Shown: one piece after another, positions 16,420 through 23,783 of the stretch | Layout of the letters: each line of letters starts with the position of its first letter | Position numbering within the stretch: the stretch's first letter is position 1 | From: CALDTK01 sp041744755 | GTDB lineage: Bacteria; Bacteroidota; Bacteroidia; Chitinophagales; Saprospiraceae | DNA length: 64,000 nt | Assembly (NCBI GenBank): GCA_041744755.1 | Contig: JBGTKC010000074.1 | Span: 21,090-85,089, forward strand | Direction of reading: 5' to 3' | Position numbers and translations under genes: made by a program | Notes under the pieces: model-generated | The model's input: the letters and a program-made list of their open reading frames with translations, nothing else | The model's database searches: none | Told to the model about the DNA's origin: nothing

Positions 16420-17112
16420 CTAGCGGTAAACCTTGGGGTCGACTTTGACGCCGGGACTCATCGTCGAGGCAGTAGTGATGGACTTGAAGTAAATGCCTTT
16501 CGCGCTGGAAGGCTTGATCCGCGAGATCGTCGACAGCAGCTCGTGGGCGTTGTCGCGCAGCTGGTCCGGCGAAAAGCCAACCCGTCCGATGCTCGAGTGG
16601 ATGATACCGGTCTTGTCGACGCGGAACGCGATCTTACCGCCTTTGACATCCTCGACTGCCGCGGCAATGTTCGGGGTCACGGTACCGGTCTTCGGGTTAG
16701 GCATCAGGCCACGAGGACCGAGGGCGCGACCGATGCGGCCAACTTTCACCATGACGTTCGGCTGTGCAATGGCGACGTCGAACTCGAACCAACCGCCGGC
16801 GATCTTGTCGACCAACTCGTCGAGGCCCGCGTAGTCGGCTCCTGCCGCTAGCGCCTCCTCAACCTTGTCGTCGGTGCAGAACACGAGCACGCGCTTGACC
16901 TTACCGGTGCCGTGCGGGAGGGTAACCGTGCCACGGAGCGCCTGATCCGCTTTACGTGGGTCGATCCCGAGGCGGATGTGCAGGTCGACACTCGCGTCGA
17001 ACTTGGCCGTGTTGACCTCTTTGATGAGCGCCATCGCCTCCTCGAGCGGGTACAGCTTGGCCGCGTCTACCTTCTCGGCAGCGGCGCGGCGCTTCTTTCC
17101 AATCTTAGCCAT
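16420..17112 (-). CDS. rplA: Ribosomal protein uL1
   Basis: 230 residues. MAKIGKKRRAAAEKVDAAKLYPLEEA and the RNA-binding GRALGPRGLMPNPKTGTVT signature identify it. It is part of the mobile L1 stalk of the 50S subunit. It is co-directional with rplK (66-bp gap) and rplJ (26-bp gap). Confidence 0.98.
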   Translation of the reverse strand: MAKIGKKRRAAAEKVDAAKLYPLEEAMALIKEVNTAKFDASVDLHIRLGIDPRKADQALRGTVTLPHGTGKVKRVLVFCTDDKVEEALAAGADYAGLDELVDKIAGGWFEFDVAIAQPNVMVKVGRIGRALGPRGLMPNPKTGTVTPNIAAAVEDVKGGKIAFRVDKTGIIHSSIGRVGFSPDQLRDNAHELLSTISRIKPSSAKGIYFKSITTASTMSPGVKVDPKVYR

Positions 17113-17178
17113 AATAAAATTTAGGTGCGAACGCCCGTGCTCGATCGCTCGGCACCGGGCTCCCTATGAGTGATGTGT

Positions 17179-17628
17179 TTAAGCCTCGGTCGCGAACGGG
17201 GCGTCGCCCTTGATGGTGATCCCCATCGAGCGGGCCGTGCCGGCGACCATCTTCATCGCGCTCTCGATCTTGAAAGCGTTCAGGTCGGCCATTTTGTCCT
17301 CGGCGATCGCCCGAATCTGGTCCCAGTCAACGGAGCCGACCTTGACGCGGTTCGGCTCACCCGATCCTCCCTTCAACTTCGAAGCCTCGAGGAGCTGGAC
17401 GGCAGCTGGCGCTGTCTTGAGGACGAAATCGAATGTCTTGTCCTTGAAGACCGTGATAACGACCGGCACGACCTTGCCGCGCTTGTCCTCGGTTGCAGCA
17501 TTAAAGCGCTTGCAGAACTCCATGATGTTGACGCCCTTCGAACCGAGGGCCGGTCCAACCGGCGGTGCTGGGTTAGCGGCGCCGCCTTTGACCTGGAGCT
17601 TGATATACGTTTCTACTTCCTTTGCCAT
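17179..17628 (-). CDS. rplK: Ribosomal protein uL11
   Basis: 149 residues with YIKLQVKGGAANPAPPVGPALGSKGVNIMEFCKRFNAAT at the N-terminus and ARSMGITI near the C-terminus, as expected for the GTPase-centre protein. It has a normal length and sits between nusG and rplA. Confidence 0.98.
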   Translation of the reverse strand: MAKEVETYIKLQVKGGAANPAPPVGPALGSKGVNIMEFCKRFNAATEDKRGKVVPVVITVFKDKTFDFVLKTAPAAVQLLEASKLKGGSGEPNRVKVGSVDWDQIRAIAEDKMADLNAFKIESAMKMVAGTARSMGITIKGDAPFATEA

Positions 17629-17683
17629 GAGTTAAATCCTTGTGGTCGAGCGAGCGGCACCGAAGCCGCCCTCCCACGGTGAT

Positions 17684-17707
17684 GCCGTCGCTTCGATGCG
17701 CGACGGC
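17684..17707 (-). promoter_or_regulatory. Stem-loop between nusG and rplK
   Basis: GCCGTCGC (17684-17691) and GCGACGGC (17700-17707) form a perfect 8-bp GC stem with an 8-nt loop, immediately after the nusG stop codon. It has no U-tract and may be a processing or pausing signal. Confidence 0.5.
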
Positions 17708-17712
17708 GGTGA

Positions 17713-18285
17713 TTACATCTGCTTTTCTACCTGGTTAAAGTTCAGTTCGACCTCCGTGCCGCGGCCAAAGATCTTGACGATGACTTTCAACTTCTTCTTC
17801 TCTTCGTAAATCTCCTGCACGTCACCCACGAAACCGTTGAACGGTCCATCGACGATCTTGATCGTCTCGCCGACGAGGAAAGGCTCGATCAGCACATCTT
17901 CGGCTTCCTGATTCTCGTCCACGTTGCCGAGGAGACGGTTGGCCTCCGATTCTCGCATCGGGATCGGGTTGTTCTTCCCGAGGAAGTGCATCACGTTGGG
18001 TAGCCCAGCGATCACGCCGACGGTCTCGCCGTTGAGGAAGTCGTCGACGGCCTCCACGAGGATGTATCCGGGGAGGATGTTACGTTCCGTGATCACCTTC
18101 TTCCCGTTGCGGAATTTGAAGATCTTCTCGGTCGGGACCACGATGCTGATCACGTCCTCGTTCCAGCCGTTGCGCGTCACCTCTTGCTCGATGCGCTCCT
18201 TGATGACCCGCTCCTTACCGGAGATCACGCGCAGGCTGTACCAGCGGGTGACTTTCTTCTCATCGGTTTCGGTGGTGGTTTCCAT
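17713..18285 (-). CDS. nusG: Transcription termination/antitermination factor NusG
   Basis: 190 residues with the NGN domain (WYSLRVISGKERVIKERIEQE; LPGYILVEA; VIAGLPNVMHFLG) and a C-terminal KOW domain (GETIKIVDGPFNGFVGDVQEIYEEKKKLKVIVKIFGRGTEVEL). It links RNA polymerase with the ribosome or Rho. It is downstream of secE, its usual partner. Confidence 0.97.
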   Translation of the reverse strand: METTTETDEKKVTRWYSLRVISGKERVIKERIEQEVTRNGWNEDVISIVVPTEKIFKFRNGKKVITERNILPGYILVEAVDDFLNGETVGVIAGLPNVMHFLGKNNPIPMRESEANRLLGNVDENQEAEDVLIEPFLVGETIKIVDGPFNGFVGDVQEIYEEKKKLKVIVKIFGRGTEVELNFNQVEKQM

Positions 18286-18312
18286 GCGGGGTCGGGGGTG
18301 CGGGTGCAGCAG

Positions 18313-18327
18313 GTTTTGGCGAAAGCC
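18313..18327 (+). repeat. Dispersed mini-hairpin, copy 10
   Basis: Exact GTTTTGGCGAAAGCC in the 47-bp spacer between secE and nusG. Confidence 0.85.
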
Positions 18328-18332
18328 GCGAC

Positions 18333-18527
18333 CTAGCTATTGAGCTTGTAGATATTCGAGAGCACGAAGTTGGCGATCGTATCCATGCCGAAGATGATGA
18401 GCGCGAACAGGAGCGTCGCGACGATCACCACGATGGTGTCGTTCTGAAGGTTGGCGTACGTCGGCCAGGTCACGTTGTTGACCAGCTCGTTGTAGGCTTC
18501 CCGGACGTAGGTTTGGAGACTTCCCAT
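18333..18527 (-). CDS. secE: Preprotein translocase subunit SecE
   Basis: 64 residues from the ATG at 18527 (MGSLQTYVREAYNELVNNVTWPTYANLQNDT). This is the single-span bacterial SecE, with the amphipathic helix followed by one membrane segment (IVVIVATLLFALIIFGMDTIANFVL). An upstream in-frame start would run into the tandem hairpin repeats and is unlikely. Confidence 0.95.
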   Translation of the reverse strand: MGSLQTYVREAYNELVNNVTWPTYANLQNDTIVVIVATLLFALIIFGMDTIANFVLSNIYKLNS

Positions 18528-18562
18528 ACACGGTATACCGCTTTCGAGCGGCTGTGTTACAC

Positions 18563-18577
18563 GCCTTTCGGCAAAAC
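18563..18577 (-). repeat. Dispersed mini-hairpin, copy 11 (tandem with copy 12)
   Basis: Exact GTTTTGCCGAAAGGC on the minus strand, directly abutting an identical copy, in the spacer between the Trp tRNA and secE. Confidence 0.85.
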
Positions 18578-18592
18578 GCCTTTCGGCAAAAC
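18578..18592 (-). repeat. Dispersed mini-hairpin, copy 12 (tandem with copy 11)
   Basis: Exact GTTTTGCCGAAAGGC on the minus strand. With copy 11 it makes a perfect 30-bp direct tandem, 22 bp past the Trp tRNA 3' end. Confidence 0.85.
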
Positions 18593-18614
18593 TCGAACTC
18601 GAACCTTGAACTTG

Positions 18615-18687
18615 CACGGGCGGAGGGACTTGAACCCCCGGCCGTCGGTTTTGGAGACCGATGCTCTACCAACTGAGCTACACCCGT
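18615..18687 (-). tRNA. tRNA-Trp (CCA)
   Basis: 73 nt, full cloverleaf. The acceptor ACGGGTG pairs with CGCCCGT, the D-arm is GCTC...GAGC, the anticodon stem TCGGT/ACCGA has loop CTCCAAA (anticodon CCA), and the T-loop is GGTTCAAGTCC. The CCA tail is not encoded. It lies between tuf and secE, as in many bacteria. Confidence 0.95.
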
Positions 18688-18767
18688 AAACACGAAGATT
18701 TAGCCCCTCCTAAAGGGCGCTAAATCCTCGGTCGTGGAAGCTTTCGACGGCTTCCGATTTTGCGAAG

Positions 18768-19964
18768 CTACGCGATGATCTCGGTAACCTGGCCTGCACC
18801 CACCGTACGGCCACCCTCGCGGATAGCGAAACGGAGGCCTTTCTCCATGGCGATGGCGTTGAGGAGGTTGACCTCCATCGAGACGTTGTCCCCCGGCATC
18901 ACCATCTCTACGTTCTCTGGCAACTTGCAATCACCGGTCACGTCCGTGGTACGGAAGTAAAACTGTGGGCGATAGCCGTTGAAGAATGGTGTGTGGCGAC
19001 CGCCCTCGTCCTTTGACAGGACGTACACCTCGCACTTGAACTGCGTGTGTGGCTTGACGCTACCCGGCTTGCAGATCACCATGCCGCGACGGATGGCGTC
19101 CTTGTCGATTCCACGCAGGAGGATACCGGCGTTGTCACCAGCCTCACCGCGGTTGAGCAGCTTGCGGAACATCTCGACACCGGTTACGGTGGAGAGGAGT
19201 GGCTTAGAGCCAGCAGGGGCCATACCGACGATCTCCACGGGGTCACCTACGTTGGTGATACCGCGCTCGATACGACCGGTAGCTACCGTCCCACGACCCG
19301 TGATCGAGAACACATCCTCAATTGGCATGAGGAAAGGCTGGTCGATCAGACGCTCTGGCTCAGCGATATCGCTGTCGCAGGCATCCATAAGTTCCATGAT
19401 CTTGGCCACGGCGTCGGCATCTCCCTCGAGAGCCTTGAGGGCCGAACCCTGGATGATCTTGGCGTTGTCACCGTCGAACTCGTACTGGTCGAGCAGTTCG
19501 CGAACCTCCATCTCGACGAGCTCCAGCATCTCCGGGTCGTCGACGAGGTCGACCTTGTTCATGAAGACCACGATGTTCGGGACGCCTACCTGGCGGCAGA
19601 GCAGGATGTGCTCGCGCGTCTGTGGCATCGGGCCGTCGGTAGCGGCAACCACGAGGATCGCACCGTCCATCTGGGCGGCACCCGTGACCATGTTCTTGAC
19701 GTAGTCGGCGTGGCCTGGACAGTCGACGTGAGCGTAGTGACGATTCACCGTCTCGTACTCGACGTGGGCCGTATTGATCGTGATACCGCGCTCTTTCTCC
19801 TCCGGAGCGGCGTCGATGGAGTCGTAGCTCTGCTTCTTAGCGAGGCCTTTTTCGGCGAGCACGCTCGTAATCGCAGCCGTCAGGGTCGTCTTACCGTGGT
19901 CGACGTGGCCGATGGTTCCGATGTTGAGGTGCGGCTTGTTTCTGGAAAATGTTTCCTTAGCCAT
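18768..19964 (-). CDS. tuf: Translation elongation factor Tu
   Basis: 398 residues with G1 GHVDHGKTTL, G2 RGITINTAHVEYET, G3 DCPGHADY and G4 NKVD, then beta-barrel domains 2 and 3 ending GRTVGAGQVTEIIA. It delivers aminoacyl-tRNA to the ribosome. Only one tuf is in the window. It follows the Thr-Tyr-Gly-Thr tRNA cluster by about 150 bp, the arrangement of the E. coli tufB operon. Confidence 0.99.
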   Translation of the reverse strand: MAKETFSRNKPHLNIGTIGHVDHGKTTLTAAITSVLAEKGLAKKQSYDSIDAAPEEKERGITINTAHVEYETVNRHYAHVDCPGHADYVKNMVTGAAQMDGAILVVAATDGPMPQTREHILLCRQVGVPNIVVFMNKVDLVDDPEMLELVEMEVRELLDQYEFDGDNAKIIQGSALKALEGDADAVAKIMELMDACDSDIAEPERLIDQPFLMPIEDVFSITGRGTVATGRIERGITNVGDPVEIVGMAPAGSKPLLSTVTGVEMFRKLLNRGEAGDNAGILLRGIDKDAIRRGMVICKPGSVKPHTQFKCEVYVLSKDEGGRHTPFFNGYRPQFYFRTTDVTGDCKLPENVEMVMPGDNVSMEVNLLNAIAMEKGLRFAIREGGRTVGAGQVTEIIA

Positions 19965-20112
19965 GGTCGTGGTTTGTTACCGTTTTAAAATGTGGAGCGT
20001 GATCACCGGGGCCCGAGGGCCCGGTCGGCGCCCCGCTACCGGAGGGAACCTAGTTGTTGAATTGTCTTGCCGCCATTCCGCCTCCGAGGAGTCATCAAGT
20101 AGCGGTGCTGTG

Positions 20113-20184
<72 letters not shown>

Positions 20185-20255
20185 GCTTTAGAGAATGCGT
20201 CGATCGAGCGAAGTCACGTTTGACCTCCGATCGCGCTCCGCCTGTAGTGAAGCGG

Positions 20256-20328
20256 AGCGGGAGACGAGATTCGAACTCGCGACCCTCAGCTTGGAAGGCT
20301 GATGCTCTACCAACTGAGCTACTCCCGC
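20256..20328 (-). tRNA. tRNA-Gly (TCC)
   Basis: 73 nt. The acceptor GCGGGAG pairs with CTCCCGC, the anticodon stem TCAGC/GCTGA has loop CTTCCAA (anticodon TCC), and the T-arm is GCGAGTTCGAATCTCGT. Confidence 0.95.
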
Positions 20329-20335
20329 AAATGCG

Positions 20336-20417
20336 TGGGGGTGGATGGATTCGAACCAACTCAGACGAATCACTGGATTTACAGTCCAGCCCACCTCTCC
20401 AACTGTGGCGCACCCCC
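20336..20417 (-). tRNA. tRNA-Tyr (GTA)
   Basis: 82 nt with the long variable arm of a class II tRNA. The acceptor GGGGGTG pairs with CACCCCC, and the anticodon stem CTGGA/TCCAG has loop CTGTAAA (anticodon GTA). It is 7 bp from the Gly tRNA. Confidence 0.95.
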
Positions 20418-20441
20418 GGATAAATCTTGTGTAAAACGTTG

Positions 20442-20514
20442 AGCCAGTGGACGGACTCGAACCGCCGACCAGCTGATTACAAATCAGCTGCTCTACCAAC
20501 TGAGCTACACTGGC
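20442..20514 (-). tRNA. tRNA-Thr (TGT)
   Basis: 73 nt. The acceptor GCCAGTG pairs with CACTGGC, and the anticodon stem GCTGA/TCAGC has loop TTTGTAA (anticodon TGT). It is the first tRNA of the tuf operon. Confidence 0.95.
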
Positions 20515-20565
20515 ATCGGCTCCGACCGCCCGCGCGAGCGCTCAGAACAGACCGATTGCGGCCCA

Positions 20566-20595
20566 ATAGATCCACACAAGATCCTGTATGTCAAA
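20566..20595 (-). promoter_or_regulatory. Candidate promoter of the tRNA-tuf operon
   Basis: The minus strand has TTTGACA (20589-20595) followed, after 17 bp, by ATCTAT (20566-20571), about 50 bp before the first tRNA. It fits a -33/-35 TTTG plus a weak -7/-10 box. Confidence 0.4.
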
Positions 20596-20623
20596 GAAGT
20601 AGCCTATGGCAGCGGCAGGGCTC

Positions 20624-20663
20624 AAAAAAAGGCGCCCCACCTCAGTTTTCGCTAAGGCGGGGC
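20624..20663 (-). terminator. Intrinsic terminator after the hpf genes
   Basis: On the minus strand, GCCCCGCC and GGTGGGGC (with one G.U pair) form an 8-bp stem with a 14-nt loop, soon followed by seven Ts (20624-20630). It ends the transcript carrying the hibernation-factor genes and insulates the tRNA operon. Confidence 0.8.
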
Positions 20664-20747
20664 AAAGATAGTATTTTACGTCGTTTCGCAGGCCAAGCAA
20701 GTCAGAAATTCTTCTGCCTCATTGGCGCTACGCCGTTCGCGACTCGC

Positions 20748-21044
20748 CTAGTGGTCTGAGTGCTTCTGCTTCCACTTGATCAGTTGGCGCTCCATGGCGT
20801 GGCTCGCTTTGTCGATGGCCTCCTCGAAACTGTTGGCGTGCTCGGTGCAGAACAGGCGCGTGGTCGGGATATTGACCCGCAACTCGGCCGTGGCCTCGCC
20901 GGCGGGGTCATTGCCGGACTTAAGGTACACGTCGACGTCGACGATGCGGTCGTAGAATTTCTGGAGGCGCTCGACCTTCTGGGTAGCGAAGGATTTTAGA
21001 TCGGGGTTCCCGTTGTCCGGGAAGTCGGCTAACTGAATCTGCAT
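20748..21044 (-). CDS. Ribosome hibernation promoting factor (HPF/RaiA, short form), copy B
   Basis: 98 residues with the YfiA-like beta-alpha fold: MQIQLADF...KSFATQKVERLQKFYDRIVDVDVYLKSG and ELRVNIPTTRLFCTEHANSFEEAIDKASHAMERQLIKWKQKH. It binds the decoding centre of idle 30S subunits. There is no long-form C-terminal dimerisation domain. It is preceded, 76 bp upstream on the same strand, by a second homologue, so this is a tandem paralogous pair. Confidence 0.9.
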   Translation of the reverse strand: MQIQLADFPDNGNPDLKSFATQKVERLQKFYDRIVDVDVYLKSGNDPAGEATAELRVNIPTTRLFCTEHANSFEEAIDKASHAMERQLIKWKQKHSDH

Positions 21045-21120
21045 GTAAGCGGGTTTGGCTCACGTAACGGCCGTGACGCCGTCTCAGTTCGAACCCCTAG
21101 CCCCCCTCCGCGCCCCTACC

Positions 21121-21417
21121 CTACTTGGCCTTCCGATCCTTGTAGCGGCTCAACTGGCGCTTCATTTTGTCGATAAGCAGATCGACGGCGGCCTCGAAGG
21201 TCCGTTGATTTTCGCTAGCGACCAACGTAGCGCCGGGCACTTTCAGCTTGACCTCCGCGATCTTGTCGCGAACCTGGCCGCTGTTCTCGAGCCGGAGGGT
21301 GATGTCGCAGGTGATGATCTTGTCGTAAACCTGTGAGAGCTTATTGAGCTTCTCCTCGATGTAGGCCAGCAGCTTCTCGTCGGCCTTGAACTGTGGGGCA
21401 ACTGTTTGTATCGTCAT
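21121..21417 (-). CDS. Ribosome hibernation promoting factor (HPF/RaiA, short form), copy A
   Basis: 98 residues: MTIQTVAPQFKADEKLLAYIEEKLNKLSQVYDKIITCDITLRLEN followed by EVKLKVPGATLVASENQRTFEAAVDLLIDKMKRQLSRYKDRK. It has the same length and fold as copy B but low identity, so the two are an old duplication rather than a recent one. It sits between xerC and copy B; the xerC-hpf-tuf order is common in Bacteroidota, usually with a single hpf. Confidence 0.9.
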   Translation of the reverse strand: MTIQTVAPQFKADEKLLAYIEEKLNKLSQVYDKIITCDITLRLENSGQVRDKIAEVKLKVPGATLVASENQRTFEAAVDLLIDKMKRQLSRYKDRKAK

Positions 21418-21510
21418 ACGGGTCTCGTGTCCTGGATTTGGCAGAACGGCACTAAGCTACCATGAATAGGTAGGCTACGCAACACAGACCAGTCGATTAT
21501 TTGGCTAAGA

Positions 21511-22434
21511 TTACGTTTCGCCATTCGCCCGAGGGTGCGCCTTTGCGTAGACCTCCAGCAATCGCTTTGCGCTGGCGTGTAGGTACACCTGCGTAGACGC
21601 CAGGCTCGCATGGCCCATCAACTCTTGCACACTTCGCAAATCTGCGCCACCGTCCATGAGGTGGGAGGCGAAGGCGTGACGCAGTAAGTGAGGTGAGCGA
21701 CCTTCTACCCAGCCAGCGCTCTCGAGGTGCTTACGGACGAGGTTGTAGACCGCCTTCGCGTACAGTGGCTTACCCTTGTCGGTGAGGAAGGCGCTGGAGT
21801 TTTGATCCGAGACACTTGCCGGTAGGCTGTCGCCAAAACTCGCTACCCGCAGACCAAGATAATGGTCCCACTGCGTGCGGAGCACCTGCGGTACCGGCAG
21901 CACGCGTGTCTTACCGCGCTTGCCCGTAATCCGCAGCTTATCCGCCCCCGAGGAAATGTCCGCGAGCGTCATCGACAGCAGCTCCGCTCGCCGCAGACCT
22001 AATAAGTAGAGCGTCATCACCGCGGTCAAATCTCGCTGCCCGGAAAAATCCTCCCCGAACGCATCCGACTTCAGCCAAGCACCCAGCTGCACCTCATCCA
22101 CCGCCGGTGGCAAGTGGTGGGGCTTCTTCGGACTAGACAGTAGCGCCGTCGGGTCATTCGGCCAGCCCAAGTGCTCCACGCCAAAGGCAAAAAAGCTCCG
22201 AAGAGAGGTGAGTTTTCGCGAAAGCGTGACGTTGGCTACTCCGAGTCCCGATAGGTGCAACAGGTAACTCCGCAAATGCGATGGCCCGATCGCAGCGAGT
22301 GCGATCGGGCCATAGAAATCCTCCAGGTAGGTGGACAGTTGACGTACGTCGGTGAGGTAGGCCTGTGTGCTCAAGGGCGCGAGTCGCCGCTCGTAGCGGA
22401 GGTAGTCACCGAAGACCTCGATCTCTGTAGACAC
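21511..22434 (-). CDS. xerC: Tyrosine recombinase, XerC family
   Basis: About 307 residues from GTG 22434 (a TTG two codons upstream is possible). The N-terminal SAM-like core-binding domain (FGDYLRYERRLAPLSTQAYLTDVRQL) is followed by the catalytic domain with Arg in GLRRAELLSM, Lys in TGKRGKTRVLPVP, HxxR in HLLRHAFASHL, His in LMGHASLASTQ, and the nucleophile Tyr in TQVYLHAS. It probably resolves chromosome dimers at dif together with XerD. The linker between the Lys and HxxR motifs (ASFGDSLPASVS) contains a one-mismatch copy of the dispersed hairpin. Its conserved place next to rpsU argues for housekeeping XerC, not a mobile integrase. Confidence 0.92.
   Translation of the reverse strand: MSTEIEVFGDYLRYERRLAPLSTQAYLTDVRQLSTYLEDFYGPIALAAIGPSHLRSYLLHLSGLGVANVTLSRKLTSLRSFFAFGVEHLGWPNDPTALLSSPKKPHHLPPAVDEVQLGAWLKSDAFGEDFSGQRDLTAVMTLYLLGLRRAELLSMTLADISSGADKLRITGKRGKTRVLPVPQVLRTQWDHYLGLRVASFGDSLPASVSDQNSSAFLTDKGKPLYAKAVYNLVRKHLESAGWVEGRSPHLLRHAFASHLMDGGADLRSVQELMGHASLASTQVYLHASAKRLLEVYAKAHPRANGET
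21825..21839 (-). repeat. Dispersed mini-hairpin, copy 13 (one mismatch)
   Basis: The minus strand reads GTTTTGGCGACAGCC: the arms are intact and the loop is GACA instead of GNAA. It is sense in xerC, read as SFGDS. Confidence 0.6.
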
Positions 22435-22490
22435 GCTCAAAGTAGGTTTAGCGCGAAGCTAAGTGACGGACGTGTCGAGAGCCGGCGGTC

Positions 22491-22679
22491 TTACGACGTG
22501 CCGTAAGTCTGCTTCTTGTAGACCGCATTGAGGACCTCCTCACGGCGCTTGACGCTCGGCTTCGTGAAGTACTTGCGGTCGCGCACGGAGCGCATGAGGC
22601 CAGCGCGTTCGAATTTGCGCTTGTACTTCTTGAGCGCGCGGTCGATGCTTTCGCCCTCTTTTACATCGATGATCAGCAT
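22491..22679 (-). CDS. rpsU: Ribosomal protein bS21
   Basis: 62 residues: MLIIDVKEGESIDRALKKYKRKFERAGLMRSVRDRKYFTKPSVKRREEVLNA. It is a late-assembling 30S protein near the anti-Shine-Dalgarno end of 16S rRNA. In Flavobacterium, rpsU itself carries a strong SD used for autogenous control; the 25 bp before this ATG contain no AGGAGG-like sequence. A well-formed TACATTTG promoter lies 32 bp upstream. Confidence 0.95.
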   Translation of the reverse strand: MLIIDVKEGESIDRALKKYKRKFERAGLMRSVRDRKYFTKPSVKRREEVLNAVYKKQTYGTS

Positions 22680-22710
22680 AGGCTTACGTTCGGGTTGAGT
22701 TTTGAGCCGG

Positions 22711-22741
22711 CAAATGTAGGTATTCCGGTGGTGGTAAACAA
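22711..22741 (-). promoter_or_regulatory. Promoter of rpsU (TTG-20-TACATTTG)
   Basis: The minus strand has TTG (22739-22741), a 20-bp spacer and TACATTTG (22711-22718), a perfect TAnnTTTG -7 box. This is the best match to the Bacteroidota sigma-A consensus in the window. Confidence 0.7.
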
Positions 22742-22867
22742 GAGGAAAGTTATCAGGCGAAATTTGGTTCGGTGATGACTGTGCTAACGCGCCTGCAACG
22801 ACGCAATGGGGTGAGGCGCGTGACTAGGGGGCCCTTTGGGGAATCTAGTCTAAGCCCCGCTGGGGAG

Positions 22868-23006
22868 TAAGCCCAACGCAAAGGCCCAGTGGCGCGGAGG
22901 GCGCAAAGGCTTTTGCAGCGGGCTTACCGGTAGTGTCGTGGTCGCATGACCTACAAGCCTTTGCGACCTTTGCGTTTTCATTTGCGCCTTTGCGTTAAGC
23001 CCGCCG
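22868..23006. repeat. Large imperfect inverted repeat built from GCAAAGGC words
   Basis: The left arm (22868-22925) contains AACGCAAAGGC, GCGCAAAGGCTTT and GCGGGCTTA; the right arm (22954-23004) contains AAGCCTTTGCG, CCTTTGCG, GCGCCTTTGCGTT and TAAGCCCGC. Together they can fold into a long interrupted hairpin between the rpsU promoter and the pdxJ stop. Similar CGCAAAGG-type intergenic repeats are familiar in Bacteroidota. It may act as a transcription end for pdxJ. The remaining part of the 345-bp spacer shows no gene. Confidence 0.6.
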
Positions 23007-23024
23007 CAGGCGCGGTAGACGTGA

Positions 23025-23750
23025 TTATCGGAAGGCCAGCTCTATCTGCTGCCGGTAGCCTTGTATCGTATTGTGCAACCCCAAATACAAAGCCTCTGCC
23101 ACGAGCGCATGCCCGATACTTACCTCCGCTACGTGAGGGACCTCCCTGCAGAAGAAGGAAAGATTTTGATGATCCAGGTCGTGGCCGGCGTTGATGCCGA
23201 GGCCGAGTTCGTGAGCCCTGATCGCCGCCTGGCGATACGGCAACACCGCCTGTTCAGCGTTTTGGCGAAAGCCGTATGCGTAGGGGCCTGTGTAGAACTC
23301 GATGCGATCAGACCCTGTCTCGGCGGCGGCTTCCACCTGGGAGAGGTCGGGGTCGAGGAAGATCGAGAGGCGGATGTTGGCCTGGCGGAAGGTGTCGGCG
23401 AGGTCTCGGATGCGGGACCTCTCCTTGATCACGTCCCAGCCGTGGTCGGAGGTAAGCTGGCCGGGGGCGTCGGGGACGAGTGTGACTTGTGCGGGTCGGG
23501 TGTCGAGCACGAGTCGGATGAAGTCATCCGACGGGTAGCCTTCGATGTTGAACTCGGTCGTGACGGCTTCCGCCAAAACGGGGATATCGTCCATGCGGAC
23601 GTGGCGCTCGTCGGGTCTTGGGTGCACGGTGATGCCCTGGGCCCCGAAGCGCTCGCAATTGAGGGCGACCTGGAGCAAATCCGGGACTCGGCCCCCGCGT
23701 GCGTTGCGGAGCAGGGCGATCTTATTGATGTTTACACTAAGTCTGGTCAT
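23025..23750 (-). CDS. pdxJ: Pyridoxine 5'-phosphate synthase
   Basis: 241 residues from the ATG at 23750 (MTRLSVNINKIALLRNARGG), the conserved PdxJ N-terminus; a longer reading with 18 extra residues overlaps the neighbouring promoter. The phosphate- and substrate-binding segments GITVHPRPDERHVR, FNIEGYP, VTLVPD, SLFLDP-like SIFLDPD, IEFYTGPYA, GLGINAGHDL and EVSIGHALVAEALYLG are present. It condenses 1-deoxyxylulose 5-phosphate with 3-amino-2-oxopropyl phosphate. Two dispersed-hairpin copies are read as YGFRQNAE and PVLAEAV. Confidence 0.95.
   Translation of the reverse strand: MTRLSVNINKIALLRNARGGRVPDLLQVALNCERFGAQGITVHPRPDERHVRMDDIPVLAEAVTTEFNIEGYPSDDFIRLVLDTRPAQVTLVPDAPGQLTSDHGWDVIKERSRIRDLADTFRQANIRLSIFLDPDLSQVEAAAETGSDRIEFYTGPYAYGFRQNAEQAVLPYRQAAIRAHELGLGINAGHDLDHQNLSFFCREVPHVAEVSIGHALVAEALYLGLHNTIQGYRQQIELAFR
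23259..23273 (+). repeat. Dispersed mini-hairpin, copy 14
   Basis: Exact GTTTTGGCGAAAGCC. It is antisense in pdxJ, encoding GFRQN just after the conserved FYTGPYA. Confidence 0.85.
23565..23579 (-). repeat. Dispersed mini-hairpin, copy 15
   Basis: The minus strand reads exact GTTTTGGCGGAAGCC with a GGAA loop. It is sense in pdxJ and encodes VLAEA. Confidence 0.75.
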
Positions 23751-23773
23751 CTTGGCGGGCGCAACGTGAACGA

Positions 23774-23781
23774 CAAAGGTA
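23774..23781 (-). promoter_or_regulatory. Candidate -7 box (TACCTTTG) of pdxJ
   Basis: A perfect TAnnTTTG on the minus strand, 23 bp before the pdxJ start and overlapping the region just upstream of the divergent CPBP gene. The -33 element is poor. Confidence 0.45.
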
Positions 23782-23783
23782 GA

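Noticed and set aside
20663..20670. TATCTTTG on the minus strand as promoter of the tRNA-tuf operon
   Set aside because: It overlaps the upstream arm of a strong intrinsic terminator, so a transcript from it would stop before the tRNAs; the TTTGACA site at 20589 is preferred.
21511..22434. The tyrosine recombinase as integrase of a mobile island
   Set aside because: Its place between rpsU and hpf is conserved in Bacteroidota, there is no adjacent att-like duplication, and the sequence is XerC-like.
23061..23783. Upstream extension of the CPBP protease frame (241 extra codons)
   Set aside because: It is exactly antisense to pdxJ and lacks family residues; the ATG at 23784 starts the first membrane-protein segment.
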